Assembly (NCBI RefSeq): GCF_024171405.1
Contig: NZ_JALJZT010000001.1
Span: 115,235 to 179,234 of the forward strand
Source: Qipengyuania citrea
GTDB taxonomy: Bacteria; Pseudomonadota; Alphaproteobacteria; Sphingomonadales; Sphingomonadaceae
Reading direction: 5' to 3'
Length of the DNA: 64,000 bases
Shown here: piece after piece, positions 10,068-18,816 of the stretch
Layout: the number at the start of each line of letters is the position of its first letter
Numbering within the stretch: position 1 is the first letter of the stretch
The notes under the pieces: generated by a model
The model's input: only the letters and a program-made list of their open reading frames with translations
What the model was told of the DNA's origin: nothing
Database searches by the model: none
Position numbers and translations under genes: made by a program

Positions 10068-10900
10068 TGATGGCTGACGAAAACAAGACCGAAAACACCG
10101 AAGCCGAAACCAAGGTCGAAGAGACCAAGGTCGAAGCGACTCCGGCCAAGGCCGAAACCGAAGCTCCCGTCACGAAGGAAGAGCCGGCTGTCGCCGACAC
10201 GCCTTCGGAAGCAGCTGCCAACCAGAGCCCCGCACAGGGTGCCGAAGGTCAGCCGCGCGAACGCCAGGGCCGTGGTGGCCGTGACAATCGCGGTGGTGGC
10301 GGCGGTGGCCGTGGCCGTGGTGGCCGCGACAACAACCGTCGTGGCGGACGCCGCGAGGAAGAAGACGACGGCATCATCGAGAAGCTCGTCCACATCAACC
10401 GCGTCAGCAAGACGGTGAAGGGCGGTAAGCGCTTCGGTTTTGCTGCACTCGTGGTTGTCGGTGACGGCCAGGGCCGCGTTGGCTTCGGCAAGGGCAAGGC
10501 TCGCGAAGTGCCCGAAGCGATCAGCAAAGCGACTGCCGCTGCGCGCAAGAAGATGGTCCGTGTCCCGCTGAAGGAGGGCCGCACCCTCCATCACGACGGC
10601 AAGGGTCACTTCGGTGCCGGCAAGGTCACCGTCCGCACCGCGCCTCCGGGTACCGGCATCATCGCCGGTGGTCCGATGCGCGCCGTGTTCGAGAGCCTCG
10701 GCGTTGCCGACGTGGTGACCAAGTCGGTCGGCACCTCGAACCCCTACAACATGATCCGCGCCACTTTCGACGCGCTGACCACGCAGACTTCGCCGAAGTC
10801 GGTGGCCCAGCGTCGTGGCAAGAAGGTTGCCGACTTGCTCGGCCGCGGTGGTTCTTCCGAGGCCGAGGCTGAAGCCGACGCCGCGGCAGTCGTGGAGTAA
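10067..10900 (+). CDS. rpsE: 30S ribosomal protein S5 with long RGG-rich N-terminal extension
   Basis: S5 supports decoding fidelity and mRNA unwinding at the entry site. The conserved domain begins near residue 103 ([18 protein letters not shown]) and includes [12 protein letters not shown]. At 277 residues it is about 110 longer than E. coli S5. The extra N-terminus has an acidic Glu/Lys/Ala part (about 1-60) followed by an Arg-Gly-rich part (about 61-100) with several RGG units, likely disordered and RNA-binding. The start is ATGATG overlapping the rplR stop. Confidence 0.97.
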   Translation: MMADENKTENTEAETKVEETKVEATPAKAETEAPVTKEEPAVADTPSEAAANQSPAQGAEGQPRERQGRGGRDNRGGGGGGRGRGGRDNNRRGGRREEEDDGIIEKLVHINRVSKTVKGGKRFGFAALVVVGDGQGRVGFGKGKAREVPEAISKATAAARKKMVRVPLKEGRTLHHDGKGHFGAGKVTVRTAPPGTGIIAGGPMRAVFESLGVADVVTKSVGTSNPYNMIRATFDALTTQTSPKSVAQRRGKKVADLLGRGGSSEAEAEADAAAVVE

Positions 10901-10905
10901 GAACG

Positions 10906-11091
10906 ATGGCCAAAGCGAAAACCGTCAAGATCAAGCAGATCGGTTCGCCGATCCGCCGCCCGGAAAGCCAGCGCCAGATCCTCATCGGTCTGGGTCTCAA
11001 CAAGCTGCACAAGGTTGTTGAGCGTCAGGACACTCCCGAGGTGCGCGGCGCGATCGCCAAGATCCCGCATCTGGTGACCGTGGTCGACTAG
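10906..11091 (+). CDS. rpmD: 50S ribosomal protein L30
   Basis: A 61-residue protein; [29 protein letters not shown] is split by the motif boundary at GLGLNK, the usual L30 signature. It is followed by a strong terminator and a gene on the opposite strand. In most bacteria rplO follows directly, so the spc operon is cut here. Confidence 0.96.
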   Translation: MAKAKTVKIKQIGSPIRRPESQRQILIGLGLNKLHKVVERQDTPEVRGAIAKIPHLVTVVD

Positions 11092-11113
11092 ACAACCGGG
11101 TCATACCGAATTG

Positions 11114-11153
11114 AAGGGCCGGGCAACGCGAGACGTTGTCCGGCCCTTTTTTA
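11114..11153 (+). terminator. Rho-independent terminator after rpmD
   Basis: AAGGGCCGGGCAACG pairs with CGTTGTCCGGCCCTT over 15 bp with one G-U pair and is followed by TTTTTTAT. It ends at the 3' end of the opposite-strand glycosyltransferase and may serve both convergent transcripts. Confidence 0.9.
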
Positions 11154-12638
11154 TTGGTCCGCGGCTGCGCGGCAATGGCCGTAGACCACGACCTCGATGT
11201 CCCACCCCTCGAGCAGGGGTTCGGACGCCACCTTGCGGCAGTTCCGCTTGGCATAGGCGCGCACGAGCTTGCTGGTGGCGGTATTGGTAACCTTGGTGGT
11301 GCGGTCGACGATGGCGCCGGGGCGCTGCGCCAATAGCCGCTCGACCTCGCTGAGCGTGGCGATGTGGCTGACATCGCTCTCGGATGCCTGGTGCAAATGG
11401 TTGGGGAATGCGAGCGGCGTGGGAAACCGCGAACCGGTGAGCGTATAGAGCAGCGGCGGGCCGTCATAGATCAGCAGCGGGCCGTCGCCCTTACTCTGCT
11501 CGATGGCGGCGGCGAGCCTGGACATGGCGGTGCGGGCCTCGCGGGTTTCCGCAAAACCGAAGAACGGATGGAAAAGGACCGGCATCACCGCCGCAATGCC
11601 GAGCAGCACGGCCCCCGTTCTCGGCCAGGCGAGGCTCGCCGGGCCGAGCGCGCACAAGGGTACCAGCAGCGGCAAGGCGTAGTGCAGATAGAAGGCGGGG
11701 ACCGAGAAAAACCCGATCAGCGCGGCCAGCAGCCATCCCGCGAAGAAGACGCGATAGATGCCCGAGATCCGGGTGAGGGCGACCATGCCGGCTGCGCCAA
11801 GCGGGAGCAACATCAGCGCGAGGATGAGCAGGCGCTGCATTCCGCCATTGTCTTCGACCGGTTTGCGCAGGTTCGAGAGGACCATCGCGGTCCAGTATTC
11901 ATCCCAATAGCCGTTGACCGCATACCACGCAGCGAACAGCACGCTCGGCAACAGGCCCAGCGCGATCCAGCCCAGAATGCGCAGCATGGTTGTGCGGCTG
12001 ACGCCGCCTGTCTTGATCTGCAGACCCGCTGCGAACAGGCCGAGGAACATCGCTTCGAAGACCGCGGTGGTCTTTATGGTGATCGCGATCCCGGCAAGCA
12101 GCATGGCCAGCGCCATCGCGCGCTGCGCGGGGCGGCTTTCGAAGCGGGGAATGCTGGCGAGGCTGAGCGCGGCGGCAGCGGCGATGAACAGATTGTAGAA
12201 TACCGGGCTCTGGCCGCCGTGGCCGTGGAACAGGCAAATCGCGGTCAGATAGGTGCCGGCCCCGAGCAGCGCAGGTCCCCGCGAAGTCAGCCCCCGCGCC
12301 ATGCCATAAATCGTCAGCGCGGTTGCCGCGGCGAAGATCGTGGCCGCGATCTGGTAGGTGACATACCAGTCCGAAATGGCTGCCAGCGCGCCGAACAGCA
12401 GGAAATGCCCGGGCGGTTTGCGGTCCCACACATCGACATAGGGGATCGCGCCATGCACCATTTCCACCCCGGCAGCGAAGTAGAAGGTCTCGTCGATATG
12501 AAGGTCGGGATGGCCGAAGGTGGCGATGCGCGTTACCAACGCGAAGACGAGGAGCAGTAAGCCGATCAGCGCTGCTTCCCGTCCGCCCATCGGCGGCGCG
12601 GACCTGTCAGCCCCCAGACCCCGGTTTTGCAGAACCAT
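11151..12638 (-). CDS. ArnT/PMT-like membrane glycosyltransferase
   Basis: A 495-residue multi-pass membrane protein, with many hydrophobic helices from about residue 22. After the first helix comes the acidic pair in HIDETFYF (Asp49-Glu50), and then DVWDRKPPGHF, a combination typical of lipid-linked sugar glycosyltransferases of the GT39/GT83 type. The likely role is transfer of a sugar from a polyprenyl phosphate to an envelope acceptor; donor and acceptor are unknown. The start may instead be Met17 (12590). It lies inverted between rpmD and rplO, which is unusual. Confidence 0.75.
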   Translation of the reverse strand: MVLQNRGLGADRSAPPMGGREAALIGLLLLVFALVTRIATFGHPDLHIDETFYFAAGVEMVHGAIPYVDVWDRKPPGHFLLFGALAAISDWYVTYQIAATIFAAATALTIYGMARGLTSRGPALLGAGTYLTAICLFHGHGGQSPVFYNLFIAAAAALSLASIPRFESRPAQRAMALAMLLAGIAITIKTTAVFEAMFLGLFAAGLQIKTGGVSRTTMLRILGWIALGLLPSVLFAAWYAVNGYWDEYWTAMVLSNLRKPVEDNGGMQRLLILALMLLPLGAAGMVALTRISGIYRVFFAGWLLAALIGFFSVPAFYLHYALPLLVPLCALGPASLAWPRTGAVLLGIAAVMPVLFHPFFGFAETREARTAMSRLAAAIEQSKGDGPLLIYDGPPLLYTLTGSRFPTPLAFPNHLHQASESDVSHIATLSEVERLLAQRPGAIVDRTTKVTNTATSKLVRAYAKRNCRKVASEPLLEGWDIEVVVYGHCRAAADQ

Positions 12639-12792
12639 ATCGCCCCATACCCTTGCCGATCGCCCTCGGCATCGCCACTATCAGGATCCGCCGAATTCGG
12701 GGTCGACAAGATCGGCCAAACAGACTATCGGCGCCCACTTCCCAACAGCGCGAACCCCGTGATGGGGCCTAGAAAGCGAAAGCGAGTGCACT

Positions 12793-13317
12793 ATGAAACT
12801 TAATGATATCCGCGACAATGCCGGCGCACGCAAGAGCCGGATCCGTGTCGGCCGTGGCATCGGTTCGGGCAAGGGCAAGACTGCCGGCCGTGGCCAGAAG
12901 GGCCAGAAGGCCCGTTCGGGTGTAGCCATCAAGGGCTTCGAAGGCGGCCAGATGCCGCTCCACATGCGTCTGCCGAAGCGCGGCTTCAACAATCCGTTCG
13001 GCAAGGACTTTGCCGAAGTGAACATCGGCATGGTGCAGAAGTTCATCGACGCCAAGAAGCTCGACGGATCGAAGGTCCTCGACCACGAAACGCTGCGGGC
13101 CGCTGGCCTCGCGCGCGGTGGCAAGGACGGCGTCCGCCTCCTCGCCAAGGGCGAGCTCAAGGCCAAGGTCACCTTCAAGGTTGCCGGTGCCTCCAAGGGC
13201 GCCATCGAGGCAGTCGAGAAGGCCGGCGGCAAGGTCGACGTGATCCCGGCCGACAAGCCCGAGCACGAGAAGAAAGCTGCTCGCGCCGAAGCCAACAAGG
13301 CTGCCAAGGCAAAGTAA
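12793..13317 (+). CDS. rplO: 50S ribosomal protein L15
   Basis: A 174-residue assembly protein. [21 protein letters not shown] and the glycine-rich [20 protein letters not shown] region are diagnostic. A short Ala/Lys-rich tail extends the usual length of about 145-160. Since an opposite-strand gene precedes it, it must have its own promoter in 12639-12792, but I see no clear -35/-10 pair there. Confidence 0.97.
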   Translation: MKLNDIRDNAGARKSRIRVGRGIGSGKGKTAGRGQKGQKARSGVAIKGFEGGQMPLHMRLPKRGFNNPFGKDFAEVNIGMVQKFIDAKKLDGSKVLDHETLRAAGLARGGKDGVRLLAKGELKAKVTFKVAGASKGAIEAVEKAGGKVDVIPADKPEHEKKAARAEANKAAKAK

Positions 13318-13421
13318 GCGGGATAATTCGGGGGGCGGGTTCGACAATCCGTCCCCCGCTCCCTATCTAGCCTTCCTGTGCCGGGAGGGACCGGCGCCAA
13401 TTCAGGATTGAACAGATTCCC

Positions 13422-14786
13422 ATGGCATCACGCGCCGACAATATCGCGAGCAATATGAGCCTCGCAAACTTCTCCAAGGCCACCGAGCTGAAGAACCGTA
13501 TCTGGTTCACTATCGCGGCCCTGATCGTCTTCCGCTTTCTCAGCTTCGTTCCGCTTCCGGGCGTGAATCCGCTGATTCTGGGTGACCTCTACGATCAGAC
13601 GCGGGGCGGGATCCTCGACCTGTTCAACACTTTCTCGGGCGGCAGCCTTGAGCGCATGAGTCTCATCGCGCTCGGCGTCATGCCCTATATTACCGCCTCG
13701 ATCGTGGTGCAGCTGGCAGCCGCGCTGCATCCCAGCCTCGCCGCGCTCAAGAAGGAAGGCGGCGCGGGCCGCCAGAAGCTCAATCAGTATACGCGCTACG
13801 GCACCGTGTTCCTGTGCGCGATCCAGGGCTGGTTCCTCGCTTCGGGCCTCGAAAGCTTCGGCGCGCAGAGCGGGCTGCAGGCAGTGGTCGATCCCGGCAT
13901 CATGTTCCGCGTGGGCGCGGTCATCAGCCTCGTCGGCGGGACCATGTTCCTGCTGTGGCTGGGCGAACAGATCACCAGCCGCGGTATCGGTAACGGGGTG
14001 TCGCTGATCATCATGGCGGGCATTGTCGCCCAGTTCCCGACCTTCGTCTCGAACCTCGGTTCGGGCTATTCGGAAGGCTCGATCGCCACCGGGATCATCG
14101 TCGGCCTGATCGCGATGGTCGTGATCCTGATCCTCGTGATCTGTTTCATGGAACGCGCGCAGCGCCGCCTGCTGATCCAGTATCCCAAGCGCGCGACGCA
14201 GCGCGGCATGATGCAGGCCGACCGCTCGCACCTGCCGCTCAAGCTGAACACGGCTGGTGTGATTCCGCCGATTTTCGCCAGTTCGCTGCTGTTGCTGCCG
14301 CTGACGATCACCCAGTTCGCCGGCAATTCGGTCGATACCGATAGCGCGGCGGGGGGTGTGCTCCAGTCGGTGCTGCAATATCTCCAGCACGGCCAGCCGC
14401 TCTATATGGCGCTGTATGCCCTCGGCATCATCTTCTTCTGTTTCTTCTACACCGCGATCGTCTTCAATCCCGAAGAGACCGCCGAGAACCTGAAGAAGAA
14501 CGGCGGCTTCATCCCGGGTATCCGTCCGGGCAAGCGTACCGAGCAATATCTCGACTATGTGCTGACGCGCATCACCGTGATCGGGGCAATCTATCTGACG
14601 ATCGTCTGCGTGCTGCCTGAATACATGATCGCACAGACCGGCGTTCCGCTGTTTCTCGGCGGGACCAGCCTGCTCATCGTGGTCAATGTGACGGTCGATA
14701 CGATCAGCCAGGTCCAGTCGCATCTGCTGGCGCACCAGTATGGCGACCTCATCAAAAAAGCGAAGTTGAAGGGACGCCTGCGTTAA
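13422..14786 (+). CDS. secY: Protein translocase subunit SecY
   Basis: The 454-residue channel subunit of the inner-membrane Sec translocon, with about ten membrane helices. Family features include RIWFTI followed by the first helix, FSGGSLERMS-ALGVMPYI, the plug region, and RPGKRTEQYLDYVLTRITVIGA near the end. It follows rplO after 104 bases and precedes adk, a standard arrangement. Confidence 0.98.
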   Translation: MASRADNIASNMSLANFSKATELKNRIWFTIAALIVFRFLSFVPLPGVNPLILGDLYDQTRGGILDLFNTFSGGSLERMSLIALGVMPYITASIVVQLAAALHPSLAALKKEGGAGRQKLNQYTRYGTVFLCAIQGWFLASGLESFGAQSGLQAVVDPGIMFRVGAVISLVGGTMFLLWLGEQITSRGIGNGVSLIIMAGIVAQFPTFVSNLGSGYSEGSIATGIIVGLIAMVVILILVICFMERAQRRLLIQYPKRATQRGMMQADRSHLPLKLNTAGVIPPIFASSLLLLPLTITQFAGNSVDTDSAAGGVLQSVLQYLQHGQPLYMALYALGIIFFCFFYTAIVFNPEETAENLKKNGGFIPGIRPGKRTEQYLDYVLTRITVIGAIYLTIVCVLPEYMIAQTGVPLFLGGTSLLIVVNVTVDTISQVQSHLLAHQYGDLIKKAKLKGRLR

Positions 14787-14817
14787 GGCACAGCACGGGC
14801 GAAGGGGACAATACGCG

Positions 14818-15465
14818 ATGGACATTATCCTCCTGGGCCCTCCGGGCGCCGGTAAGGGAACGCAGGCTCAGCGACTGGTCGAGCATCATGGCATGCGCCA
14901 GCTCTCGACCGGGGACATGCTGCGTGACACGCGCAAGGCCGATACCGAACTGGGCCGTACGGTCGCCGACATCATGGATTCGGGCGGGCTCGTTTCGGAC
15001 GAGATCGTTTCGGCCATGATCGATGCCAAGCTGACCGAGATGGGTCCCGAGATCGGCGCGATCTTCGATGGCTATCCGCGCACCGCTGCGCAGGCCGACC
15101 AGCTTGACGAAATCCTCGCGCGGCACGGCCGCAAGCTCGACCATGTGATCGAACTCGAAGTGAACGAGGATGCGCTGGTCGAGCGGATCACCGGGCGCTT
15201 CACCTGCGCCAATTGCGGTGCGGGCTACCACGACGTCTTCAAGCTGCCTGAGAAAGAGGGCGTGTGCGACAAATGCGGCTCGACCGAATTCAAGCGCCGT
15301 CCGGACGATAACGAAGACACCGTGCGTACCCGCATGCAGGAATATCGCGGCAAGACTGCGCCGATCCTGCCGGGCTACGAAGCACGCGGTATCGTCAGCA
15401 GGGTCGATGGCATGGCTTCGATCGAAGACGTGACCCACGCGATCGACGCGATCCTCGCGGACTGA
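14818..15465 (+). CDS. adk: Adenylate kinase (zinc-lid type)
   Basis: A 215-residue cytoplasmic enzyme interconverting ATP, AMP and ADP. It starts with the P-loop GPPGAGKGTQ (residues 7-16). The lid holds two CxxC pairs (CANC and CDKC), so it probably binds zinc. RQLSTGDMLR and FDGYPRT are the AMP-site motifs. It follows secY after 31 bases. Usually rpsM would come next, but here two other genes intervene. Confidence 0.97.
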   Translation: MDIILLGPPGAGKGTQAQRLVEHHGMRQLSTGDMLRDTRKADTELGRTVADIMDSGGLVSDEIVSAMIDAKLTEMGPEIGAIFDGYPRTAAQADQLDEILARHGRKLDHVIELEVNEDALVERITGRFTCANCGAGYHDVFKLPEKEGVCDKCGSTEFKRRPDDNEDTVRTRMQEYRGKTAPILPGYEARGIVSRVDGMASIEDVTHAIDAILAD

Positions 15466-15532
15466 TCGACCCGCCGCTTCCAAACAGGCGCAACTTCGCT
15501 TAGGACGTCTCTCCGCACAGGGGAGAGGGTCC

Positions 15533-16168
15533 ATGCGTCTTGTCACAACGGTTCTTGCCGCAGCCATGCTGACCGCGGCGATGCCGCTTTCAGCCACGGT
15601 TGCCGAGACCAGCGAACGCGGCTTCGTGACGCAGGACCAGGCCGATGTCGCGGCCAGCCCGCTGGATACATGGCTCGCGCTGATCAGGCCCGCCGCCTGG
15701 TGGAACGACGCGCATACCTGGTCCGCCGATGCCGCCAATATGACACTGACCCCGCAGGCGGGCGGCTGTTTTTGCGAGCGCGTGCCCGGCGAGGACCGCG
15801 AGGACGGTTTCTCGCTCGACGGCAGCGTCCAGCACATGACCGTCATCCAGGCCTATCCGCTCAGGAACCTGCGCATGCGCGGGGGGCTCGGCCCGTTGCA
15901 GGGCGAACCGGCCACCGGTGTGCTGACGATCACGCTCGAGGAAATCGCGGGCGGGACGCGGATCCGCTGGGAATATGCCGTCGGCGGCTCCATGCGCTAC
16001 GAGGTTGCCTCGATTTCGCAGGCCGTCGATGGCGTGATGAGCCAGCAATTGCATGGCCTCAGGGACTATCTCGGGGCGCTCGAAGGGGCAGGCGGCGAAG
16101 CCGATGATCCGGCCGACGGGGAAGCGACTATCGAGGCGCAGATCGACGCCTTGCAAGACACGGAATAG
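15533..16168 (+). CDS. Exported SRPBCC/START-like protein
   Basis: A 211-residue protein with an N-terminal signal peptide (about residues 1-24, ending SATVAE or near). The body has the look of the SRPBCC superfamily used by polyketide-cyclase and AHSA1-like proteins: ASPLDTWLALIRPAAWWNDAH, a central GVLTITLEEI strand, then IRWEYAVGG and a C-terminal helix. No ligand or reaction can be named. The C-terminal 25 residues are acidic. GAGAGGG lies before the ATG. It lies between adk and the glutamate dehydrogenase gene and is probably independent of the ribosomal operon. Confidence 0.7.
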   Translation: MRLVTTVLAAAMLTAAMPLSATVAETSERGFVTQDQADVAASPLDTWLALIRPAAWWNDAHTWSADAANMTLTPQAGGCFCERVPGEDREDGFSLDGSVQHMTVIQAYPLRNLRMRGGLGPLQGEPATGVLTITLEEIAGGTRIRWEYAVGGSMRYEVASISQAVDGVMSQQLHGLRDYLGALEGAGGEADDPADGEATIEAQIDALQDTE

Positions 16169-16252
16169 CACAAGCCGACGAGCGCCCGGCGAACGGGCGC
16201 CGGGGTCGCAAACATCAACTCGCCCAACCGGGCACCAGGGGGGAATTGCGAC

Positions 16253-17614
16253 ATGGCATCCGTCTACGACAGGCACGTGGATCTTTCGACATTCATGGAG
16301 GGCGTGAAGAAGCGCAATCCGGGGCAGGACGAGTTCGTCCAGGCGGTCCAGGAAGTGGCGCAGGACGTCTTCCACTTCATCGAGGACAAGGAAGAATACC
16401 ACGAGGCGCAGATCCTGCGCCGGATCGCCGAACCCGACCGGATCGTCAGCTTTCGCGTGTGCTGGGAGGACGACAATCACTGTATCCGCGTGCAGCGCGG
16501 GTGGCGGGTGCAGAACAACAATGCGATCGGCCCCTACAAGGGCGGGATCCGCTTTCACCCCAGCGTCAATGAAAGCGTGCTCAAGTTCCTCGCCTTCGAA
16601 CAGACCTTCAAGAACTCGCTCACCGGCCTGCCGATGGGCGGCGGCAAGGGCGGGGCGAACTTCAACCCCAAGGGCAAGAGCGACAGCGAGGTAATGCGCT
16701 TCTGCCAGAGCTTCATGACCGAGCTCTACCGTCATATCGGCCCCGACACCGATGTGCCCGCAGGTGACATCGGCGTGGGCGGGCGCGAGATCGGGTATAT
16801 GTTCGGCCAGTACAAGCGCATCACCAATCGCTGGGAAGGCGTGCTGACCGGCAAGGCGACCGAATATGGCGGCTCGCAAATGCGCCCCGAGGCGACCGGT
16901 TATGGCGCGGTCTATTTCCTGCAGAACATGCTGACGCACAAGGGTGACGCGGTCGAGGGCAAGAGCGCGGTGATCTCCGGCTCGGGCAATGTCGCGACCC
17001 ATGCGGCGGAGAAGATCGTCCAGCTGGGCGGCAAGGTGCTCACCCTGTCCGACAGCGGCGGCTTCATCCACGATCCCGACGGGTTCGACCAGGACAAGAT
17101 CGACTGGGTCAAGGATCTCAAGACCCGCCGCCGGGGACGCATTTCCGAATATGCCGACCACTTCACCTCCGCCTCGTTCCACGAAGGGCGGCGTCCGTGG
17201 GATGTGCCATGCGACCTGGCGCTGCCATGCGCGACGCAGAACGAACTGAACGAAGATGAGGCGCGCAGCCTGGTCGACAATGGCTGCAAGGCGGTGTCCG
17301 AAGGTGCCAACATGCCGACCACGCTCGACGGGGTGAAGGTCTTCCACGATGCCAAGATCATGTACGGCCCCGGCAAGGCGGCGAATGCCGGCGGGGTCGC
17401 GGTCTCGGGGCTGGAGATGAGCCAGAATTCCGAACGGATCGCATGGAACCACGAACGGTTGGGCCAGATGCTGACCGAGCTGATGGAGGGCATCCACGGC
17501 AAATGCGTCGAATATGGCGACCAGGGCGATGGCTATGTCGATTACGTCAAGGGCGCGAATATCGCCGGGTTCAAGAAGGTTGCCGATGCGATGCTCGCAT
17601 TTGGAGTGATGTAG
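16253..17614 (+). CDS. gdhA: NADP-type glutamate dehydrogenase
   Basis: A 453-residue enzyme of the hexameric family, reductively aminating 2-oxoglutarate to glutamate. Conserved parts visible are GPYKGGIRFHP, KNSLTGLPMGGGKGG (catalytic lysine region), DVPAGDIGVGGREIGYM and the dinucleotide fold SGSGNVATHAAEK. NADPH preference is inferred from length and family similarity, not proven. GGGGG lies 8 bases before the ATG. It is placed unusually between adk and rpsM. A weak hairpin follows the gene. Confidence 0.93.
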   Translation: MASVYDRHVDLSTFMEGVKKRNPGQDEFVQAVQEVAQDVFHFIEDKEEYHEAQILRRIAEPDRIVSFRVCWEDDNHCIRVQRGWRVQNNNAIGPYKGGIRFHPSVNESVLKFLAFEQTFKNSLTGLPMGGGKGGANFNPKGKSDSEVMRFCQSFMTELYRHIGPDTDVPAGDIGVGGREIGYMFGQYKRITNRWEGVLTGKATEYGGSQMRPEATGYGAVYFLQNMLTHKGDAVEGKSAVISGSGNVATHAAEKIVQLGGKVLTLSDSGGFIHDPDGFDQDKIDWVKDLKTRRRGRISEYADHFTSASFHEGRRPWDVPCDLALPCATQNELNEDEARSLVDNGCKAVSEGANMPTTLDGVKVFHDAKIMYGPGKAANAGGVAVSGLEMSQNSERIAWNHERLGQMLTELMEGIHGKCVEYGDQGDGYVDYVKGANIAGFKKVADAMLAFGVM

Positions 17615-17662
17615 GGTTTTGACCTTCGCGGCGTCAGGCGCTACAAGGCCTGCAACACCTCG

Positions 17663-17690
17663 CGAGCCGCCCATCCGGCGGTCTCGTTGG
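17663..17690 (+). terminator. Possible weak terminator after gdhA
   Basis: CGAGCCGCC (17663-17671) pairs with GGCGGTCTCG (17677-17686) with one bulged T, followed by TTGGTTT. The T-run is poor, so the call is tentative. Confidence 0.4.
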
Positions 17691-17708
17691 TTTGCGTGTG
17701 CTGGGCGG

Positions 17709-17737
17709 TTGACGCCGCGGGCGAATCCCCCTAAGCG
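17709..17737 (+). promoter_or_regulatory. Likely promoter of the rpsM-rpsK-rpoA-rplQ operon
   Basis: TTGACG (17709-17714), a 17-base spacer and TAAGCG (17732-17737) lie upstream of rpsM. The -35 is near perfect and resembles alphaproteobacterial housekeeping promoters with a weak -10. A separate promoter is expected because gdhA intervenes. Confidence 0.5.
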
Positions 17738-17893
17738 CGCTCTTCATTCGACATTGCGGTGAGTCCGGCGGCGACAGCCATATTGGGCGCCCGCCTGCCC
17801 ATTTGTATCAGGCAGGTACCGCGAGCGTCGATGAATGGAGCGATGAGATAGGGTTAACCGGATGTCCGGTCCCTGTGGAGCATGGAGAAGTAA

Positions 17894-18262
17894 GTGGCTC
17901 GTATTGCCGGGGTAAATATCCCCACCAACAAGCGCGTGATCATCGCGCTCACCTATATTCACGGAATCGGCCGGACCAAGGCCGTCGAGATCGCCGACAA
18001 GCTCGGCATTGATCACGCGCGCCGCGTGCAGGACCTGTCCGACGAGGAAGTTCTGCGCGTTCGTGAAACGATCGATGAAGAGCACATGGTCGAAGGCGAC
18101 CTTCGCCGTGACACGGCTATGAACATCAAGCGCCTTATGGACCTGCGTTCGTATCGCGGCCTGCGTCACCGTGTCGGCCTGCCCGTCCGCGGCCAGCGCA
18201 CTCACACCAACGCCCGGACCCGCAAGGGCAAGGCCAAGCCGATCGCTGGCAAGAAGAAGTAA
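17894..18262 (+). CDS. rpsM: 30S ribosomal protein S13
   Basis: A 122-residue head protein contacting tRNA and the large subunit. [14 protein letters not shown] and the C-terminal [24 protein letters not shown] are diagnostic. The start is GTG, with GGAGAAG 3-4 bases upstream; the nearby ATG at 17882 is followed by a stop after two codons. rpmJ is not present before it. Confidence 0.97.
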   Translation: MARIAGVNIPTNKRVIIALTYIHGIGRTKAVEIADKLGIDHARRVQDLSDEEVLRVRETIDEEHMVEGDLRRDTAMNIKRLMDLRSYRGLRHRVGLPVRGQRTHTNARTRKGKAKPIAGKKK

Positions 18263-18317
18263 GCGGAGGGATTTCCCTACGCTTTTGCCTTCTTGATAGA
18301 TTAGAGGAATACAGACC

Positions 18318-18707
18318 ATGGCACGCGAACCCGGCCGCGTTAGGCGCCGCGACAAAAAGAACATTTCGAGCGGCGTTGCGCATATCAACGCCAGCTTCAA
18401 CAACACGATGATCACCATCACCGATGCACAGGGCAATGCGATCAGCTGGTCCAGCGCCGGCATGATGGGCTTCAAGGGCAGCCGCAAGTCGACTCCCTAT
18501 GCCGCGCAGGTCGCCGCCGACGACGCGGGCCGCAAGGCCGTGGAACACGGCGTGCGCACCCTCGAGGTCGAAGTGAAGGGTCCGGGCTCGGGTCGTGAGA
18601 GCGCACTGCGCGGTCTTGCGGCAGTGGGCTTCACCATCACCTCGATCCGTGACGTGACGCCGATCCCGCATAACGGGGTCCGTCCTTCCAAGCGTCGTCG
18701 CGTCTGA
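18318..18707 (+). CDS. rpsK: 30S ribosomal protein S11
   Basis: A 129-residue platform protein. The motifs [15 protein letters not shown] and [13 protein letters not shown] are typical, and the end [17 protein letters not shown] is nearly universal. rpsD, which follows in enterobacteria, is absent here; rpoA comes next after a 109-base gap with a hairpin. Confidence 0.98.
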   Translation: MAREPGRVRRRDKKNISSGVAHINASFNNTMITITDAQGNAISWSSAGMMGFKGSRKSTPYAAQVAADDAGRKAVEHGVRTLEVEVKGPGSGRESALRGLAAVGFTITSIRDVTPIPHNGVRPSKRRRV

Positions 18708-18757
18708 TCCGTACCTGCCTGGCGGCTCGCTGACGCGGGCCGCCGACACCCTCTCAC

Positions 18758-18789
18758 GGACCGGACGCTCTCGCAAAGAGCGCCGGTCC
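18758..18789 (+). other. Strong hairpin in the rpsK-rpoA gap
   Basis: GGACCGG-A-CGCTCT (18758-18771) pairs with AGAGCG-CCGGTCC (18777-18789) around a CGCAA loop with a single bulged A. No T-run follows. It ends 27 bases before the rpoA start and could influence rpoA translation or mRNA stability. Confidence 0.55.
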
Positions 18790-18816
18790 TGCCCGCATCC
18801 GAACCAGGGGATTTTC

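Noticed and set aside
15590..17674. A 694-codon minus-strand open frame across the SRPBCC-like gene and gdhA
   Set aside because: It runs opposite two genes with clear signal peptide or enzyme motifs; typical high-GC shadow.
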